From: an uncultured Eubacteriales bacterium
GTDB lineage: Bacteria; Bacillota; Clostridia; TANB77; UBA1234
Direction: 5' to 3'
NCBI GenBank assembly: GCA_949283575.1
Contig: CASDSU010000036.1
Coordinates: 136,110-200,109 of the forward strand
Length of the DNA: 64,000 nucleotides
The position numbers and the translations under genes were made by a program. This document shows, one piece after another, positions 28,385 to 36,837 of this stretch. The notes below the pieces were generated by a model that was not told where the DNA came from, made no database searches, and saw only the letters and a program-made list of their open reading frames with translations. Every line of letters begins with the position of its first letter. Within the stretch, counting starts at the first letter, position 1.

Positions 28385-28459
28385 GCTTTTTAGGTTATGG
28401 GCAAGCTTAGACTTTTTATGGACGTGCCAGAGTCTACTTAGTATACGAAAATAAAATTA

Positions 28460-28488
28460 TTGTAGGGTATAACTTTTTATGCTACAAT
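28460..28488 (+). promoter_or_regulatory. Promoter of the ECF sigma gene
   Basis: TTGTAG-N17-TACAAT with TGC as extended -10, a sigma-A-type element. I see no obvious ECF-type AAC/CGT motif pair that would mark self-regulation. Confidence 0.5.
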
Positions 28489-28525
28489 TCAAGTTAGGGA
28501 GAGTTCAAGCAAAGGTGGTGAGTAT

Positions 28526-29113
28526 GTGAACGATGAAAAATTAGTGAAAAAAGTGAAAAATGGCGATGCTGACGCTTTTGAACAAATAATAATCAAATAT
28601 GAGAAAAAAATCTTTGGTCTTATTTATAATATGCTAAGAAATGAAAATGAAATAGAAGATGTTGCACAAGAAGTTTTTATAAAAGTGTATAAAAATTTAG
28701 ATAAATTTAATGGGGATTCTTCATTGTACACATGGATATATAAAATAGCTACTAATTTGTGTTTGGATCAAATAAAAAAACGTAAAGAGGTTATATATAT
28801 AGACGAAAAATTACAACTTGATGATGGTGAGGTTGAAATTCAGATTCCTAGTGATGAAAAGCTCCAAGATGAGATTTATGAGCAAAAGGAACTAAAACAG
28901 AAGCTTGAATCTTGTATTGATAAATTACCTGAAAAACAGAAGGTGATGATAGTTTTAAGGGATATTAAAGGATTGTCATATGATGAAATTGCTGAAATAC
29001 TTGATTTGAAGCTTGGGACAGTTAAATCACAAATAAATCGAGCAAGACTAAAACTTAAGGAATTGCTTGAGAAAGATGGAACTTTTGTTGAATATATAGA
29101 GTCTAAAAAGTAA
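28526..29113 (+). CDS. ECF-type RNA polymerase sigma factor
   Basis: A 195-residue group 4 sigma factor. Region 2 is seen in 'NEIEDVAQEVFIKVYKNLDKFNG' and 'YTWIYKIATNLCLDQIKKRK'. Region 4 is seen in 'LPEKQKVMIVLRDIKGLSYDEIAEIL' followed by the recognition helix 'LGTVKSQINRARLKLKELL'. GTG 28526 follows an AAAGGTGGTGA site. The gene downstream encodes a single-pass membrane protein with the position and form of an anti-sigma factor, so the pair is likely a cell-envelope signalling unit. The target regulon cannot be seen here. Confidence 0.92.
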   Translation: MNDEKLVKKVKNGDADAFEQIIIKYEKKIFGLIYNMLRNENEIEDVAQEVFIKVYKNLDKFNGDSSLYTWIYKIATNLCLDQIKKRKEVIYIDEKLQLDDGEVEIQIPSDEKLQDEIYEQKELKQKLESCIDKLPEKQKVMIVLRDIKGLSYDEIAEILDLKLGTVKSQINRARLKLKELLEKDGTFVEYIESKK

Positions 29114-29157
29114 GTGATATAGTTATGAAAGTATGAAAGAAAGAGAGGTGATAACAT

Positions 29158-29838
29158 ATGAAAAAGATGCTAGATGAACTAAAAAAACTAGATGTTGATT
29201 ATGAGGTTCCAGAAGGTTTTAGCAAGAGGATTATGGAAAGAATAAAAAATGAAAAGATAGAACCAAAAGAAAAAGCGACAAACAATGTGTCGTATTTGAG
29301 AAAATATGTTATCCCTTGGACTTCTGCTGTTGCAGTTTTGATGATTGTTGCAATTGTTACTATTGGTGGAACAGTTAGAGATAAATCAACATATTCGGCT
29401 GCTAATATTAATTTTTCAGGTGCTATGAATGAATCGATTAGTGCGGATCAATCTGCTGATAATAAAGTTATGGAAGGAGCAATAGCGGGAGCTTCTGTAA
29501 ATAGTGCTATTAAAGATAAGAATGATATTTTTGATGTTATATTTGATGTAGTTGAGAAAGCAGATGATTCGTTTGTAATAGAGGAATTTGAAAGTGAAGT
29601 TCCGAATGCAACTATAAAAGATAACTCTGAGACACAAAACACTAGAGTTGAAAGTGTTTTAACGATTGAATCAGTTGCTGAATTGTTGAAGAAAAATAAT
29701 ATTGAATTTGAACGTAAAAATGATTTTATAGTTTTGATAAATAAAAATATTGTAACTATAAAAGAGATTCTTGCAAAAGTAGAGAAGAATATTGAAATTA
29801 CTGAAGAAGAAAATATAATAAAGATTAAATTGAAATAA
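29158..29838 (+). CDS. Putative membrane anti-sigma factor
   Basis: A 226-residue protein with a short cytoplasmic N-terminus (LDVDYEVPEGFSKRIMERIK), one membrane helix (about residues 51-71, WTSAVAVLMIVAIVTIGG) and an extracytoplasmic region rich in Ser, Ala and Asp. The C-terminal part (ESVAELLKKNNIEF... and 'TIKEILAKVEKNIEI') is compact. The topology and the position 44 bp after the sigma gene support an anti-sigma role. No zinc-binding HxxxCxxC is present, so it is not a classical ZAS protein. GAGAGGTGA precedes ATG 29158. Confidence 0.65.
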   Translation: MKKMLDELKKLDVDYEVPEGFSKRIMERIKNEKIEPKEKATNNVSYLRKYVIPWTSAVAVLMIVAIVTIGGTVRDKSTYSAANINFSGAMNESISADQSADNKVMEGAIAGASVNSAIKDKNDIFDVIFDVVEKADDSFVIEEFESEVPNATIKDNSETQNTRVESVLTIESVAELLKKNNIEFERKNDFIVLINKNIVTIKEILAKVEKNIEITEEENIIKIKLK

Positions 29839-29849
29839 AGAGGTGCTTT

Positions 29850-31461
29850 ATGCTTCGGGCAATTGCATATAAAAAACATAGGAATAATTGATGAAATAAC
29901 AATAAATTTTGAAGATGGACTTAATATTTTAACTGGCGAAACAGGGGCAGGAAAGAGCTTGATAATAGATTCGATAAATGCTATTACGGGTTCTAGAATG
30001 TCAAAAGATATAATAAAATACGGAGAAAGCACGGCTTTGGTTGAAGCCTGCTTTTTTTGCCAAGATGAAACAAAAATACTTACAAGAGAATTTTTTCAAA
30101 ATGGTAGAAATGTTTGTAAGGTAGATGGCAGAATGGTTACGCTTTCTGAACTTAAAGAGCTTGGTGAAAATTTAATTGATATTCATGGTCAACATGATCA
30201 TCAGTCGCTTTTAAATGAAAAAACTCATCTTGATTTATTAGATAGTTTCGCGTCAAAAGAGATTTTGACGGTAAAGGAAGAATATAAAAAACATTTTGAA
30301 GAATACAATGAAATAAAAGAAAAAATTAAAAATAGTTATGGTGATCCGATTGAAAGAGCGAGAAGAATTGATCTTTTAAGATATCAAAAAGATGAAATTG
30401 AGCAGGCTAAGTTGAGTTCTGAGGAAGAAAAGAAGTTGGAAGAGCAACGAAACATAATGATGAATTCAGAAAAAATAGTTGGTTCACTAAAAAAAGCTTA
30501 TAGCTTATTAGATGAAAGTGTTTTAGATAATTTGGGAACTATAACTTATGAGTTGTCACATATATCTAATATAAATCCTAAATATGAGCAAATTTTGCAA
30601 ACAATAAATGATTCATATTATTCACTAAAAGATGCGACTAGTGAAATTATGGAATATGCTGAAGAGGTTGATTTTGACGAAAATGAGCAAAAAGAAATTG
30701 AAGAAAGAATGGATTTAATATTCTCTTTAAAAAGAAAATATGGAAATGATGTTGAAAAGATTTTAAAGTATTTAGATGAGATTTCTGAAGAATTAAATTT
30801 CTTAGAAAATTCTGATGAAATGATTCAAAAACTTGAAAATGAGCTTAATCAAAAATATAAAGTCTTAAAAAAACTTGCTGGTGAACTAAGAAAAATTAGA
30901 AAAGAATTTTCAGAAAAAATAAGTCAGAAAGTTAATGAACAGCTTGTTGATTTGGAAATGAAAAAAGCTTACATTGAGTTTGAGTTTAAAGAGCTTGAAA
31001 ATTTTAATGAAAACGGTATGGATGTTGTTCAAATTCTAATATGCACTAATGCGGGCGAAGGATTAAAGCCGCTTACTAAAATTGCGTCTGGTGGTGAGGT
31101 TTCAAGAGTTATGCTTGCATTAAAAACTGTACTTTGTATGTATGATGAAATTCCAACAATGATTTTTGATGAAATAGACACTGGAATAAGTGGGCAAGCG
31201 GGTAAAGCTGTTGCTGATAAGATGAAAATAATAGGTAAGACTCATCAAGTTATATCTGTAACACATTTGCCGGTGATTGCAGCTGCGGGAGATTCTAATT
31301 ATTATATTGAAAAAAATACTGTAAATGATAGAACTTCGACAAGTGTTAGAAAATTAAATGAAAGTGAAACTGTAAATGAGGTTGCTAGAATAATTGCTGG
31401 AAATGTTTTATCGGATGCAGTAATTAAGCATGCAAAAGAACTTAGAAAAAATATGAAATAA
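29850..31461 (+). CDS. recN: DNA repair protein RecN, needs +1 frameshift at codon 3 (CGG)
   Basis: RecN is an SMC-like ATPase that acts early at double-strand breaks. Walker A is LTGETGAGKS, the signature is ASGGEVSRVMLALK, and Walker B is TMIFDEIDTG; coiled coils fill the middle. The AGAGGTG site at 29839-29845 points to ATG 29850, but that frame (ATG CTT CGG GCA) stops at TGA 29889-29891. Skipping one base at CGG gives M-L-G-Q-L-H-I-K-N-I-G, the normal RecN N-terminus, and a 536-residue protein. The alternative start, TTG 29863, has no Shine-Dalgarno and removes the first beta strand. This is one of three native in-frame CGG codons, with the same CTT-CGG context as the site-2 protease. spoIVB follows, after an inserted orphan gene. 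Confidence 0.93.
29853..29859 (+). other. Candidate +1 frameshift site CTT-CGG-G in recN
   Basis: After ATG-CTT the zero frame reads CGG (29856-29858) and stops ten codons later. Omitting C29856 makes the next codon GGG (Gly) and joins the recN frame. Confidence 0.75.
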
Positions 31462-31465
31462 TGAT

Positions 31466-31497
31466 AAAAGCGACTCCAATAGTATGGAGTCGCTTTT
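31466..31497. terminator. Terminator between recN and the convergent orphan gene
   Basis: AAAAGCGACTCC pairs with GGAGTCGCTTTT over a perfect 12-bp stem. It is usable on both strands. Confidence 0.75.
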
Positions 31498-31514
31498 GGA
31501 TAGTACGTTTTGTA

Positions 31515-31892
31515 TTAAAGGGGGATTGTCTCGCAGGTGATTTTGACTTTCACCTGTTCCCAACCTGCATGTTTGAAGCTATATTCGTCTTCATTAACTC
31601 CGGTAACAGGGTTGAATTTTTTTCTTCCGGTAGATACGCGTTTGCTTGTGGCACGGATGACCGGGCGCTTGTTAATGGCATCATTTGTCAGATCAATCAA
31701 CACTGCGGTGGGCACAAGCACAGCGAGAACGTCAGCTTTGACAGTATCTGCCAAGTCAACAATTTCCTGAGCCGTTGCCGAACCAGAAAAGTGAGAAACG
31801 ATGACGGGACCGTAAATACGATTCAAATCGTCCATTTGCTCAGTCGTAAGGTCGTCGTTACCAAACCAGAGAATTTTGCGTACGTTCGACAT
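31515..31892 (-). CDS. Orphan protein, GC-rich island gene 2
   Basis: A 125-residue protein that I do not recognise. The N-terminal 90 residues alternate strands and helices in a Rossmann-like pattern (VRKILWFGNDDL, 'YGPVIVSHFSG', 'VKADVLAVLVPTAVLIDLT'), with a basic stretch in the middle (RATSKRVSTGRKKF). No catalytic motif is evident. AAGGAGG lies upstream of ATG 31892. Codons are GC-rich compared with recN and spoIVB on either side. No in-frame CGG was found, unlike the other six island genes. It interrupts the usual recN-spoIVB neighbourhood and is convergent to recN. Confidence 0.65.
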   Translation of the reverse strand: MSNVRKILWFGNDDLTTEQMDDLNRIYGPVIVSHFSGSATAQEIVDLADTVKADVLAVLVPTAVLIDLTNDAINKRPVIRATSKRVSTGRKKFNPVTGVNEDEYSFKHAGWEQVKVKITCETIPL

Positions 31893-32168
31893 GCTAAATT
31901 AACCTCCTTTACATGCCTGTACTAACATTTCTTCTGCATCATTGTACAAAAATGTTGCAGAGCAAGTTCAATAAAAACGTATTTTGATACGTTGTATCCA
32001 ACTTGCCAAGATAGTGTAGTGATAGGAACGAGCATCATTTTAACATTTAGGTAACATAAAATCAATATTTTTGTTAGATTTATAAATTAGAGGTAATTTT
32101 TTTTGTTCTCATAACTTTATGCTTTTTTGGACAACTTATTTTTGAAACAAAATGAAAGGAGTTCAAAA
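31893..32168. other. Intergenic region upstream of spoIVB
   Basis: About 276 bp without a gene. It holds a short palindrome (AACGTATTTTGATACGTT at about 31976-31993) next to an A/T run, and a TACAAT that could be the -10 of the minus-strand orphan gene. I could not assign a clear sigma-G or sigma-A promoter for spoIVB. Confidence 0.3.
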
Positions 32169-33395
32169 ATGAAACAAAAAAAATCACTTTTCATAATTAT
32201 GATGTTCATAATTTTATTTGTTTATACGACTAATATTGATAAAATACCTAGCGAAATAGTTTTGTTTCAAAATCAAGATTATGAGATAAGTTATATGAAG
32301 GGAATTAATTTAGAAGGTGAAAATGTATCAGTAGTTGATACTTTTTTTAGGAATTGTGCGAAAATAAGTGGAAATTATATTGGAGATGAAAAGATAACAT
32401 TATCTGTATTTGGAGGAGCTATAAAGAAAGATATAAATGTTAGTGTATTGCCTAATACAAATGTAATTGTCGGCGGAGATACTGTTGGAATACGATTATA
32501 TTCGGAAGGTGTACTTGTTATAGGAAAGATGCCAGTTCAAGGAATGGATGGAAATTATTATGAACCATACCTGACTACGAAAATTGAAAAAGGAGACATA
32601 ATTACCAAAATAAATGATATTTCAGTTGAAACGATAGAGGAGTTAACTGAAGTCGTAAATAAATCTGATGATAAATCGATATGTATAGAGTATAAAAAAG
32701 ATGATGCTGTAATAAAAGAAGAAATGGTTCCAATAAACGCATTTGGTGATAATACGAAAAAATTAGGTTTATGGGTAAAAGATGGAGTTATGGGTGTTGG
32801 AACGCTTACTTTTTATAGTCCTGAAAGTAAGACATATGCAGCGCTTGGACATGGTATTTCCGATTCGGAAGTTAAAGAACTTATAAGTGTAGATACTGGA
32901 AAGGTAAATGTAGCTTCAATCTTGGATGTAACTAAAGGTGCAAAAGATGCACCAGGTGAAATTCGAGGACTTTTAAATGATAATATTCAAATTGGTACTA
33001 TTGAAAAAAATAATGTTTCTGGAATATTTGGTGAGTTTACAGATAATACGAATTATTTCAAAGGAAGACAAAGTGTAGAAATTGCGCCCAAAAATGAAAT
33101 AGAGTTAGGAAAAGCAAAAGTGATTTGTACAGTAGATGGAGACAATTATCCAAAAGAATATGATATCGAAATTTTAAAAATTTCAACAGATACGACATTA
33201 TATTCTAAAGGAATGACAATAAAAGTAATAGACAAAGATTTGTTAGAAAAAACAGGTGGGATAATCCAAGGAATGAGTGGAAGTCCGATAATTCAAAATG
33301 GAAAATTAATTGGAGCAGTAACGCATGTATATGTTAAGGATCCAACAAAAGGGTACGCAATATTTGCAGAAACCATGTTAAAGGAGATGGACTAA
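32169..33395 (+). CDS. spoIVB: SpoIVB serine peptidase, sporulation signalling
   Basis: SpoIVB is made in the forespore and cleaves SpoIVFA to trigger sigma-K processing in the mother cell. The 408-residue protein has an N-terminal membrane helix (residues 6-20), a PDZ domain (around 'PYLTTKIEKGDIITKINDISV'), and a C-terminal S55 protease domain. This domain carries the catalytic His in ALGHG and the catalytic Ser in GMSGSP. AAAGGAG precedes ATG 32169, which is preferred over an upstream in-frame ATG at 32127. The usual recN-spoIVB order is kept, but spo0A, normally next, is missing. Confidence 0.93.
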   Translation: MKQKKSLFIIMMFIILFVYTTNIDKIPSEIVLFQNQDYEISYMKGINLEGENVSVVDTFFRNCAKISGNYIGDEKITLSVFGGAIKKDINVSVLPNTNVIVGGDTVGIRLYSEGVLVIGKMPVQGMDGNYYEPYLTTKIEKGDIITKINDISVETIEELTEVVNKSDDKSICIEYKKDDAVIKEEMVPINAFGDNTKKLGLWVKDGVMGVGTLTFYSPESKTYAALGHGISDSEVKELISVDTGKVNVASILDVTKGAKDAPGEIRGLLNDNIQIGTIEKNNVSGIFGEFTDNTNYFKGRQSVEIAPKNEIELGKAKVICTVDGDNYPKEYDIEILKISTDTTLYSKGMTIKVIDKDLLEKTGGIIQGMSGSPIIQNGKLIGAVTHVYVKDPTKGYAIFAETMLKEMD

Positions 33396-33431
33396 GTGGA
33401 CAAATTTCTCCATCTCACTTGTCCATTTTTT
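33382..33431 (+). terminator. Terminator after spoIVB
   Basis: TGGACAA/TTGTCCA stem followed by T6. An overlapping alternative stem, GGAGATGG/CCATCTC, starts inside the spoIVB stop region. Confidence 0.7.
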
Positions 33432-33432
33432 C

Positions 33433-33461
33433 TTGTAAAAAAGCAAGAATATATGTATAAT
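33433..33461 (+). promoter_or_regulatory. Promoter of the FAD dehydrogenase gene
   Basis: TTGTAA-N17-TATAAT, with the -10 at 33456-33461. Confidence 0.65.
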
Positions 33462-33487
33462 TGCATATGGTAAAGGAGGTATGCGAG

Positions 33488-34951
33488 ATGACAAATAAGT
33501 ATGATGTTGTAATAATTGGCGCAGGTCCAAGTGGTGTTTTTTTGGCGTATGAATTGATTAAATTGAATGCTAACAAAAAAGTTCTTATGATTGAACAAGG
33601 AAAAAAAGTTGAAGATAGAGCTTGTCCAATAGAGAAAATAAATAAGTGTGCAAAATGTAAACCATTTTGTAACATAACTAGTGGTTTTTCTGGTGCTGGT
33701 GCATTTTCTGATGGAAAATTACTTTCATATCACTTATCACTTTATAATGAAAAAGATAATGATTTTTATTTAGGTGGTAATAGTGGAAGTTACATAAAAA
33801 AATATATGAGCACAGAAGAAATCAAGGAATTACTTGATTATACAGACAAAATATATTTGGATTTTGGTGCTGATCCAAAGCTTGAAGGTATCGAAAATAG
33901 AGAGGAAATTGTTAAGCTTCAAGCTAAAGCTAAAAAAGAAAGTCTTGATTTGATAGATATTCCAATTAGACATTTAGGAACAGAAAAAGCTCATGAATTA
34001 TATATGAGAATTGAAAATTTCTTGTTAGAGAATGGAATTGAAATTAAATTTGAAACAACTGTTGATGATTTGATTATTGAAAATGGTGAAATCAAAGGTG
34101 TTAAGATTAAACCTTCTGCACATGCTTTTGATGAAGAATATGAGGCGGAAGTGATTACTGCTGACAAAGTTGTTTTAGGTGTTGGTAGAAAAGGTGCTTC
34201 TTGGCTTACGAAAATGTGCAATAAACATGAGATTGCTCAAAAGACAGGTCCTGTTGATATAGGGATTAGATATGAACTTCCTGATGAAATTATGAAAGAC
34301 ATAAATAAATATATGTATGAAGGTAAAGTTATTGGTAGACCTGGTCCTTTCAAGGATAAGGTTAGAACTTTCTGTCAAAATCCAAGTGGATTTGTTGCTA
34401 CTGAAGTTTATGATGATAATTTGACTTTGGTAAACGGTCACTCATATAAAGAGAGAAAGAGTACAAATACAAATCTTGCGATTTTAGTTTCTCATAATTT
34501 TAATTATCCATTTAATAAACCAATAGATTATGGCATGAATGTTGCTAAAAATTTGAATGAGCTTGGAAATGGAAATATTGTTGTTCAAAGATTAGGTGAT
34601 ATTTTTAGAGGTAGAAGAACTTGGGATGAAGACTTGCAGAATAATAAAGTTATACCAACACTAAAAACAGCTGTTGCTGGTGATATAACATATGCTTTGG
34701 GTTATAGAACTATGACTGATATTTTAGAGTTTATAAAAGCCATGGATAAATTTGTTGAAGGATTTGCGGATCCTGCAAACTTATTATATGGGCCAGAAAT
34801 TAAGTTTTATAGTAATGGTCTTGTGCTTGATGAAACATTCCAAACAAGTATAAAGAATTTATATTCAATCGGTGATGGTGGCGGACTTACAACAGGTCTT
34901 ATGATGGCATCATGCTCAGGTGTACAACTTGCAAGAATATTTTGTAAATAG
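33488..34951 (+). CDS. COG2509-type FAD-dependent dehydrogenase
   Basis: A 487-residue flavoprotein. The N-terminal Rossmann motif is VVIIGAGPSGVFLAYEL, and a C-terminal FAD-contact segment reads 'LYSIGDGGGLTTGLMMASCSGVQLAR'. A cysteine cluster near residue 60 (CAKCKPFC) could hold a metal or disulfide. It matches the uncharacterised family of predicted FAD-dependent dehydrogenases; the substrate is unknown. AAAGGAGG places the start at ATG 33488. It has its own promoter and no partner gene. Confidence 0.85.
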   Translation: MTNKYDVVIIGAGPSGVFLAYELIKLNANKKVLMIEQGKKVEDRACPIEKINKCAKCKPFCNITSGFSGAGAFSDGKLLSYHLSLYNEKDNDFYLGGNSGSYIKKYMSTEEIKELLDYTDKIYLDFGADPKLEGIENREEIVKLQAKAKKESLDLIDIPIRHLGTEKAHELYMRIENFLLENGIEIKFETTVDDLIIENGEIKGVKIKPSAHAFDEEYEAEVITADKVVLGVGRKGASWLTKMCNKHEIAQKTGPVDIGIRYELPDEIMKDINKYMYEGKVIGRPGPFKDKVRTFCQNPSGFVATEVYDDNLTLVNGHSYKERKSTNTNLAILVSHNFNYPFNKPIDYGMNVAKNLNELGNGNIVVQRLGDIFRGRRTWDEDLQNNKVIPTLKTAVAGDITYALGYRTMTDILEFIKAMDKFVEGFADPANLLYGPEIKFYSNGLVLDETFQTSIKNLYSIGDGGGLTTGLMMASCSGVQLARIFCK

Positions 34952-35040
34952 GTGAATAAAACAGAGATTTAATAAGGAACTTAGAATCTCCCTTTCGCAT
35001 AAAATATTGTAAAGCTGGATATGTGAAGGGGGGATTTTTT

Positions 35041-35319
35041 ATGGGACTAATGTTTTTAGTTAGTTTATTCTTTGTAATTATTTTTGCAGCTATAGTTGAA
35101 TTATTTTTTAGATGTCCATATGCTGTTGCCGCGTTGGTTGCTATTGTTTCATTAATTGTTTATGCATTCTTGTCAGCAACATTAACAACAATCTTCATTG
35201 TATGGATAATTATTTATACACTAACAGCATTATTAACAGCTTTTTTGACATCAAGATTTTTGGGTAGAAATGGAAGATGTGACAAATGTGAGAAATTCAA
35301 TAATAGACAAAATTTCTAG
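35041..35319 (+). CDS. Small membrane protein
   Basis: A 92-residue protein with about three hydrophobic helices (MFLVSLFFVIIFAAIVELFF, 'VAALVAIVSLIVYAFLSA', 'IFIVWIIIYTLTALLTAFL') and a polar C-terminus with a CDKC pair that might bind metal. AAGGGGGGA precedes ATG 35041. I do not recognise the family. It stands alone, with a terminator after it. Confidence 0.65.
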   Translation: MGLMFLVSLFFVIIFAAIVELFFRCPYAVAALVAIVSLIVYAFLSATLTTIFIVWIIIYTLTALLTAFLTSRFLGRNGRCDKCEKFNNRQNF

Positions 35320-35325
35320 TTGAAA

Positions 35326-35371
35326 TTTCGGCCAGCCGTTTATCGGACGTCCTCGACTGGCCGAAAAAATA
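35326..35371 (+). terminator. GC-rich terminator
   Basis: TTTCGGCCAG pairs with CTGGCCGAAA over a perfect 10-bp stem, followed by A-rich and not T-rich sequence, so its direction is uncertain. The loop holds a GGACGTCC palindrome. Confidence 0.5.
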
Positions 35372-35471
35372 CTTGTACCATATATATGGGAATGATATAA
35401 TATTTTCGGGTAATTATTTGAATTTTTGAATACTTTGATGCATTAAAAATGTAAAAAGGAGCTTTGGATAA

Positions 35472-36368
35472 ATGGAGAGATATGAGGGGTTAACTAGAAT
35501 AACGTCACATGAAGGGTATGTAGAAGCAAAAAAGAGATTAGAAGATTATTTGAAACAATATAAATGGATAACAGAGACTGATTCACCATATGAAGATATA
35601 AAAAAGGCATTATTTAAATGTGTTGAAAAGAGAAAAGCTTATGAAGGTGAAAGTGCGGAAAAAACTTCAGAGCAAGTTACTAGTGAAGATGTGACGGAGA
35701 AAAAAGATGAAAAGGATGGACAAGTTTCTAGAAATGATATATTAGAAAATGAAAATGAAATATTATCGCTTAAAATTCAATATGATTCAATAAAGAGCGA
35801 TACATATGCCGCTAATCTTCATAGAAATATAACTGCGCTATATGTTTCTATCGGTGATTATGAAGCTAGAATAGAATCTAAAAGAAAAAAAGACAAGAAT
35901 AACGTTGAAAGTGAGAATAATCCTTTTTATACTTCGCGTTCAATGAGAAGATTTAGATTTTTCTTAGCTAATTTAACTGGAATGGTTCCGGGAGAAGTTA
36001 ACATGAATGTTGAAAATAACAAAGCAATTCCATTATATATAATTGAAAATTATGATTTAGTGAATAGACCTGAAATTACAGAAGAACAAAAAGAAATGGC
36101 GCTTGTTGTCGTGCCAGAAGTTGATTATTCTGTAAATATATTTAATAAATTGATTGGAAGACCTGTGGATCAATTTATTGCTGCATATGGAATCAAAGAA
36201 AAAGCGAAGAGTGATGTTTCTGTTGAAGTAGTAGATGAAAGTGTTGGCTCTAGTGAAAATGTTTCGACTTCAAAAGATACTATGCGTCATAATGAGGTGC
36301 CTAATCAACACGATACGCATACTCATACCGATAAAGGTGAAAAAAATTCAAACGAAAGAAATCGTTAG
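35472..36368 (+). CDS. Hypothetical protein, 298 residues
   Basis: A soluble-looking protein that I do not recognise. An N-terminal helical segment (VEAKKRLEDYLKQYKWITE) is followed by a charged low-complexity linker rich in Glu, Lys, Ser and Thr (about residues 58-90), then a more ordered middle (about residues 95-230). The C-terminal tail is rich in His, Asp and Thr (HDTHTHTD) and looks disordered. AAAAGGAGC lies upstream of ATG 35472. Composition is native. It precedes lspA by 28 bp and may be in its operon, but no functional link is evident. Confidence 0.6.
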   Translation: MERYEGLTRITSHEGYVEAKKRLEDYLKQYKWITETDSPYEDIKKALFKCVEKRKAYEGESAEKTSEQVTSEDVTEKKDEKDGQVSRNDILENENEILSLKIQYDSIKSDTYAANLHRNITALYVSIGDYEARIESKRKKDKNNVESENNPFYTSRSMRRFRFFLANLTGMVPGEVNMNVENNKAIPLYIIENYDLVNRPEITEEQKEMALVVVPEVDYSVNIFNKLIGRPVDQFIAAYGIKEKAKSDVSVEVVDESVGSSENVSTSKDTMRHNEVPNQHDTHTHTDKGEKNSNERNR

Positions 36369-36396
36369 GCATGATTGAAAAATAAAGGAGTAAAAA

Positions 36397-36837
36397 ATGT
36401 ATTTTTTAATAGCTGTACTTTTAGATCAAATTATTAAATATATAGTTGTTGCGACAAATTGCAATATATCGCTAATTCCTAAAATATTTAATATTATGTA
36501 TGTTCAAAATACAGGTGGAGTTTATGGCATATTAGAGGGAAATAATTTGCTATTTATATGTATTTCTTTAGTTGTTCTAACTTTGCTGTTTATTTTTTCA
36601 CGAGTTGTAACTAAGGATAATAAAGTGAAGAAAGTCTTGTGGCAATTCATAATTGCTGGTGGAGTTGGTAATTTAATTGACAGAATTTTTAGAGGTTTCG
36701 TTGTTGATTATGTTCAGTTAAAATTTTTTGGCGTTTTTAATTTGGCAGATGCTTTTATTGTAATTAGTTCAGTGCTGGTTATATTTTTAGAAATAAGGGA
36801 GCTTGTAAGTGGAAATAATAGAGAAGAAGATAAGTGA
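36397..36837 (+). CDS. lspA: Lipoprotein signal peptidase (signal peptidase II)
   Basis: LspA removes the signal peptide of prolipoproteins after Lgt modification, in the membrane. The 146-residue protein has four hydrophobic helices and both conserved aspartate motifs: GNLIDR and NLADAFI. The QNTGGVYG segment is also typical. The N-terminus is a few residues shorter than usual. AAAGGAG lies upstream of ATG 36397. The next gene, rluD, begins inside its 3' end (29-bp overlap), the classic lspA-rluD arrangement. Confidence 0.95.
   Translation: MYFLIAVLLDQIIKYIVVATNCNISLIPKIFNIMYVQNTGGVYGILEGNNLLFICISLVVLTLLFIFSRVVTKDNKVKKVLWQFIIAGGVGNLIDRIFRGFVVDYVQLKFFGVFNLADAFIVISSVLVIFLEIRELVSGNNREEDK

Noticed and set aside
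29850-29866. Explanation of the recN and sigF breaks as simple sequencing errors
   Set aside because: Possible for one case, but the breaks coincide with the only in-frame CGG codons in the native genes and lie in no long homopolymer. Kept as the main alternative to be tested by reads and relatives.
31461-31925. Plus-strand frame of 154 codons opposite orphan gene 2
   Set aside because: It begins at the recN stop inside the terminator and overlaps the minus-strand gene, which has the better ribosome binding site; treated as a shadow.
31976-31993. Palindrome AACGTATTTTGATACGTT as a terminator
   Set aside because: No transcript is expected to end there on either strand. It could be an operator, but nothing supports a particular regulator.
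32029-32058. GCATC-N18-CATAAAA upstream of spoIVB as a sigma-G promoter
   Set aside because: Spacing fits, but both boxes deviate from the consensus at key positions; too weak to list.
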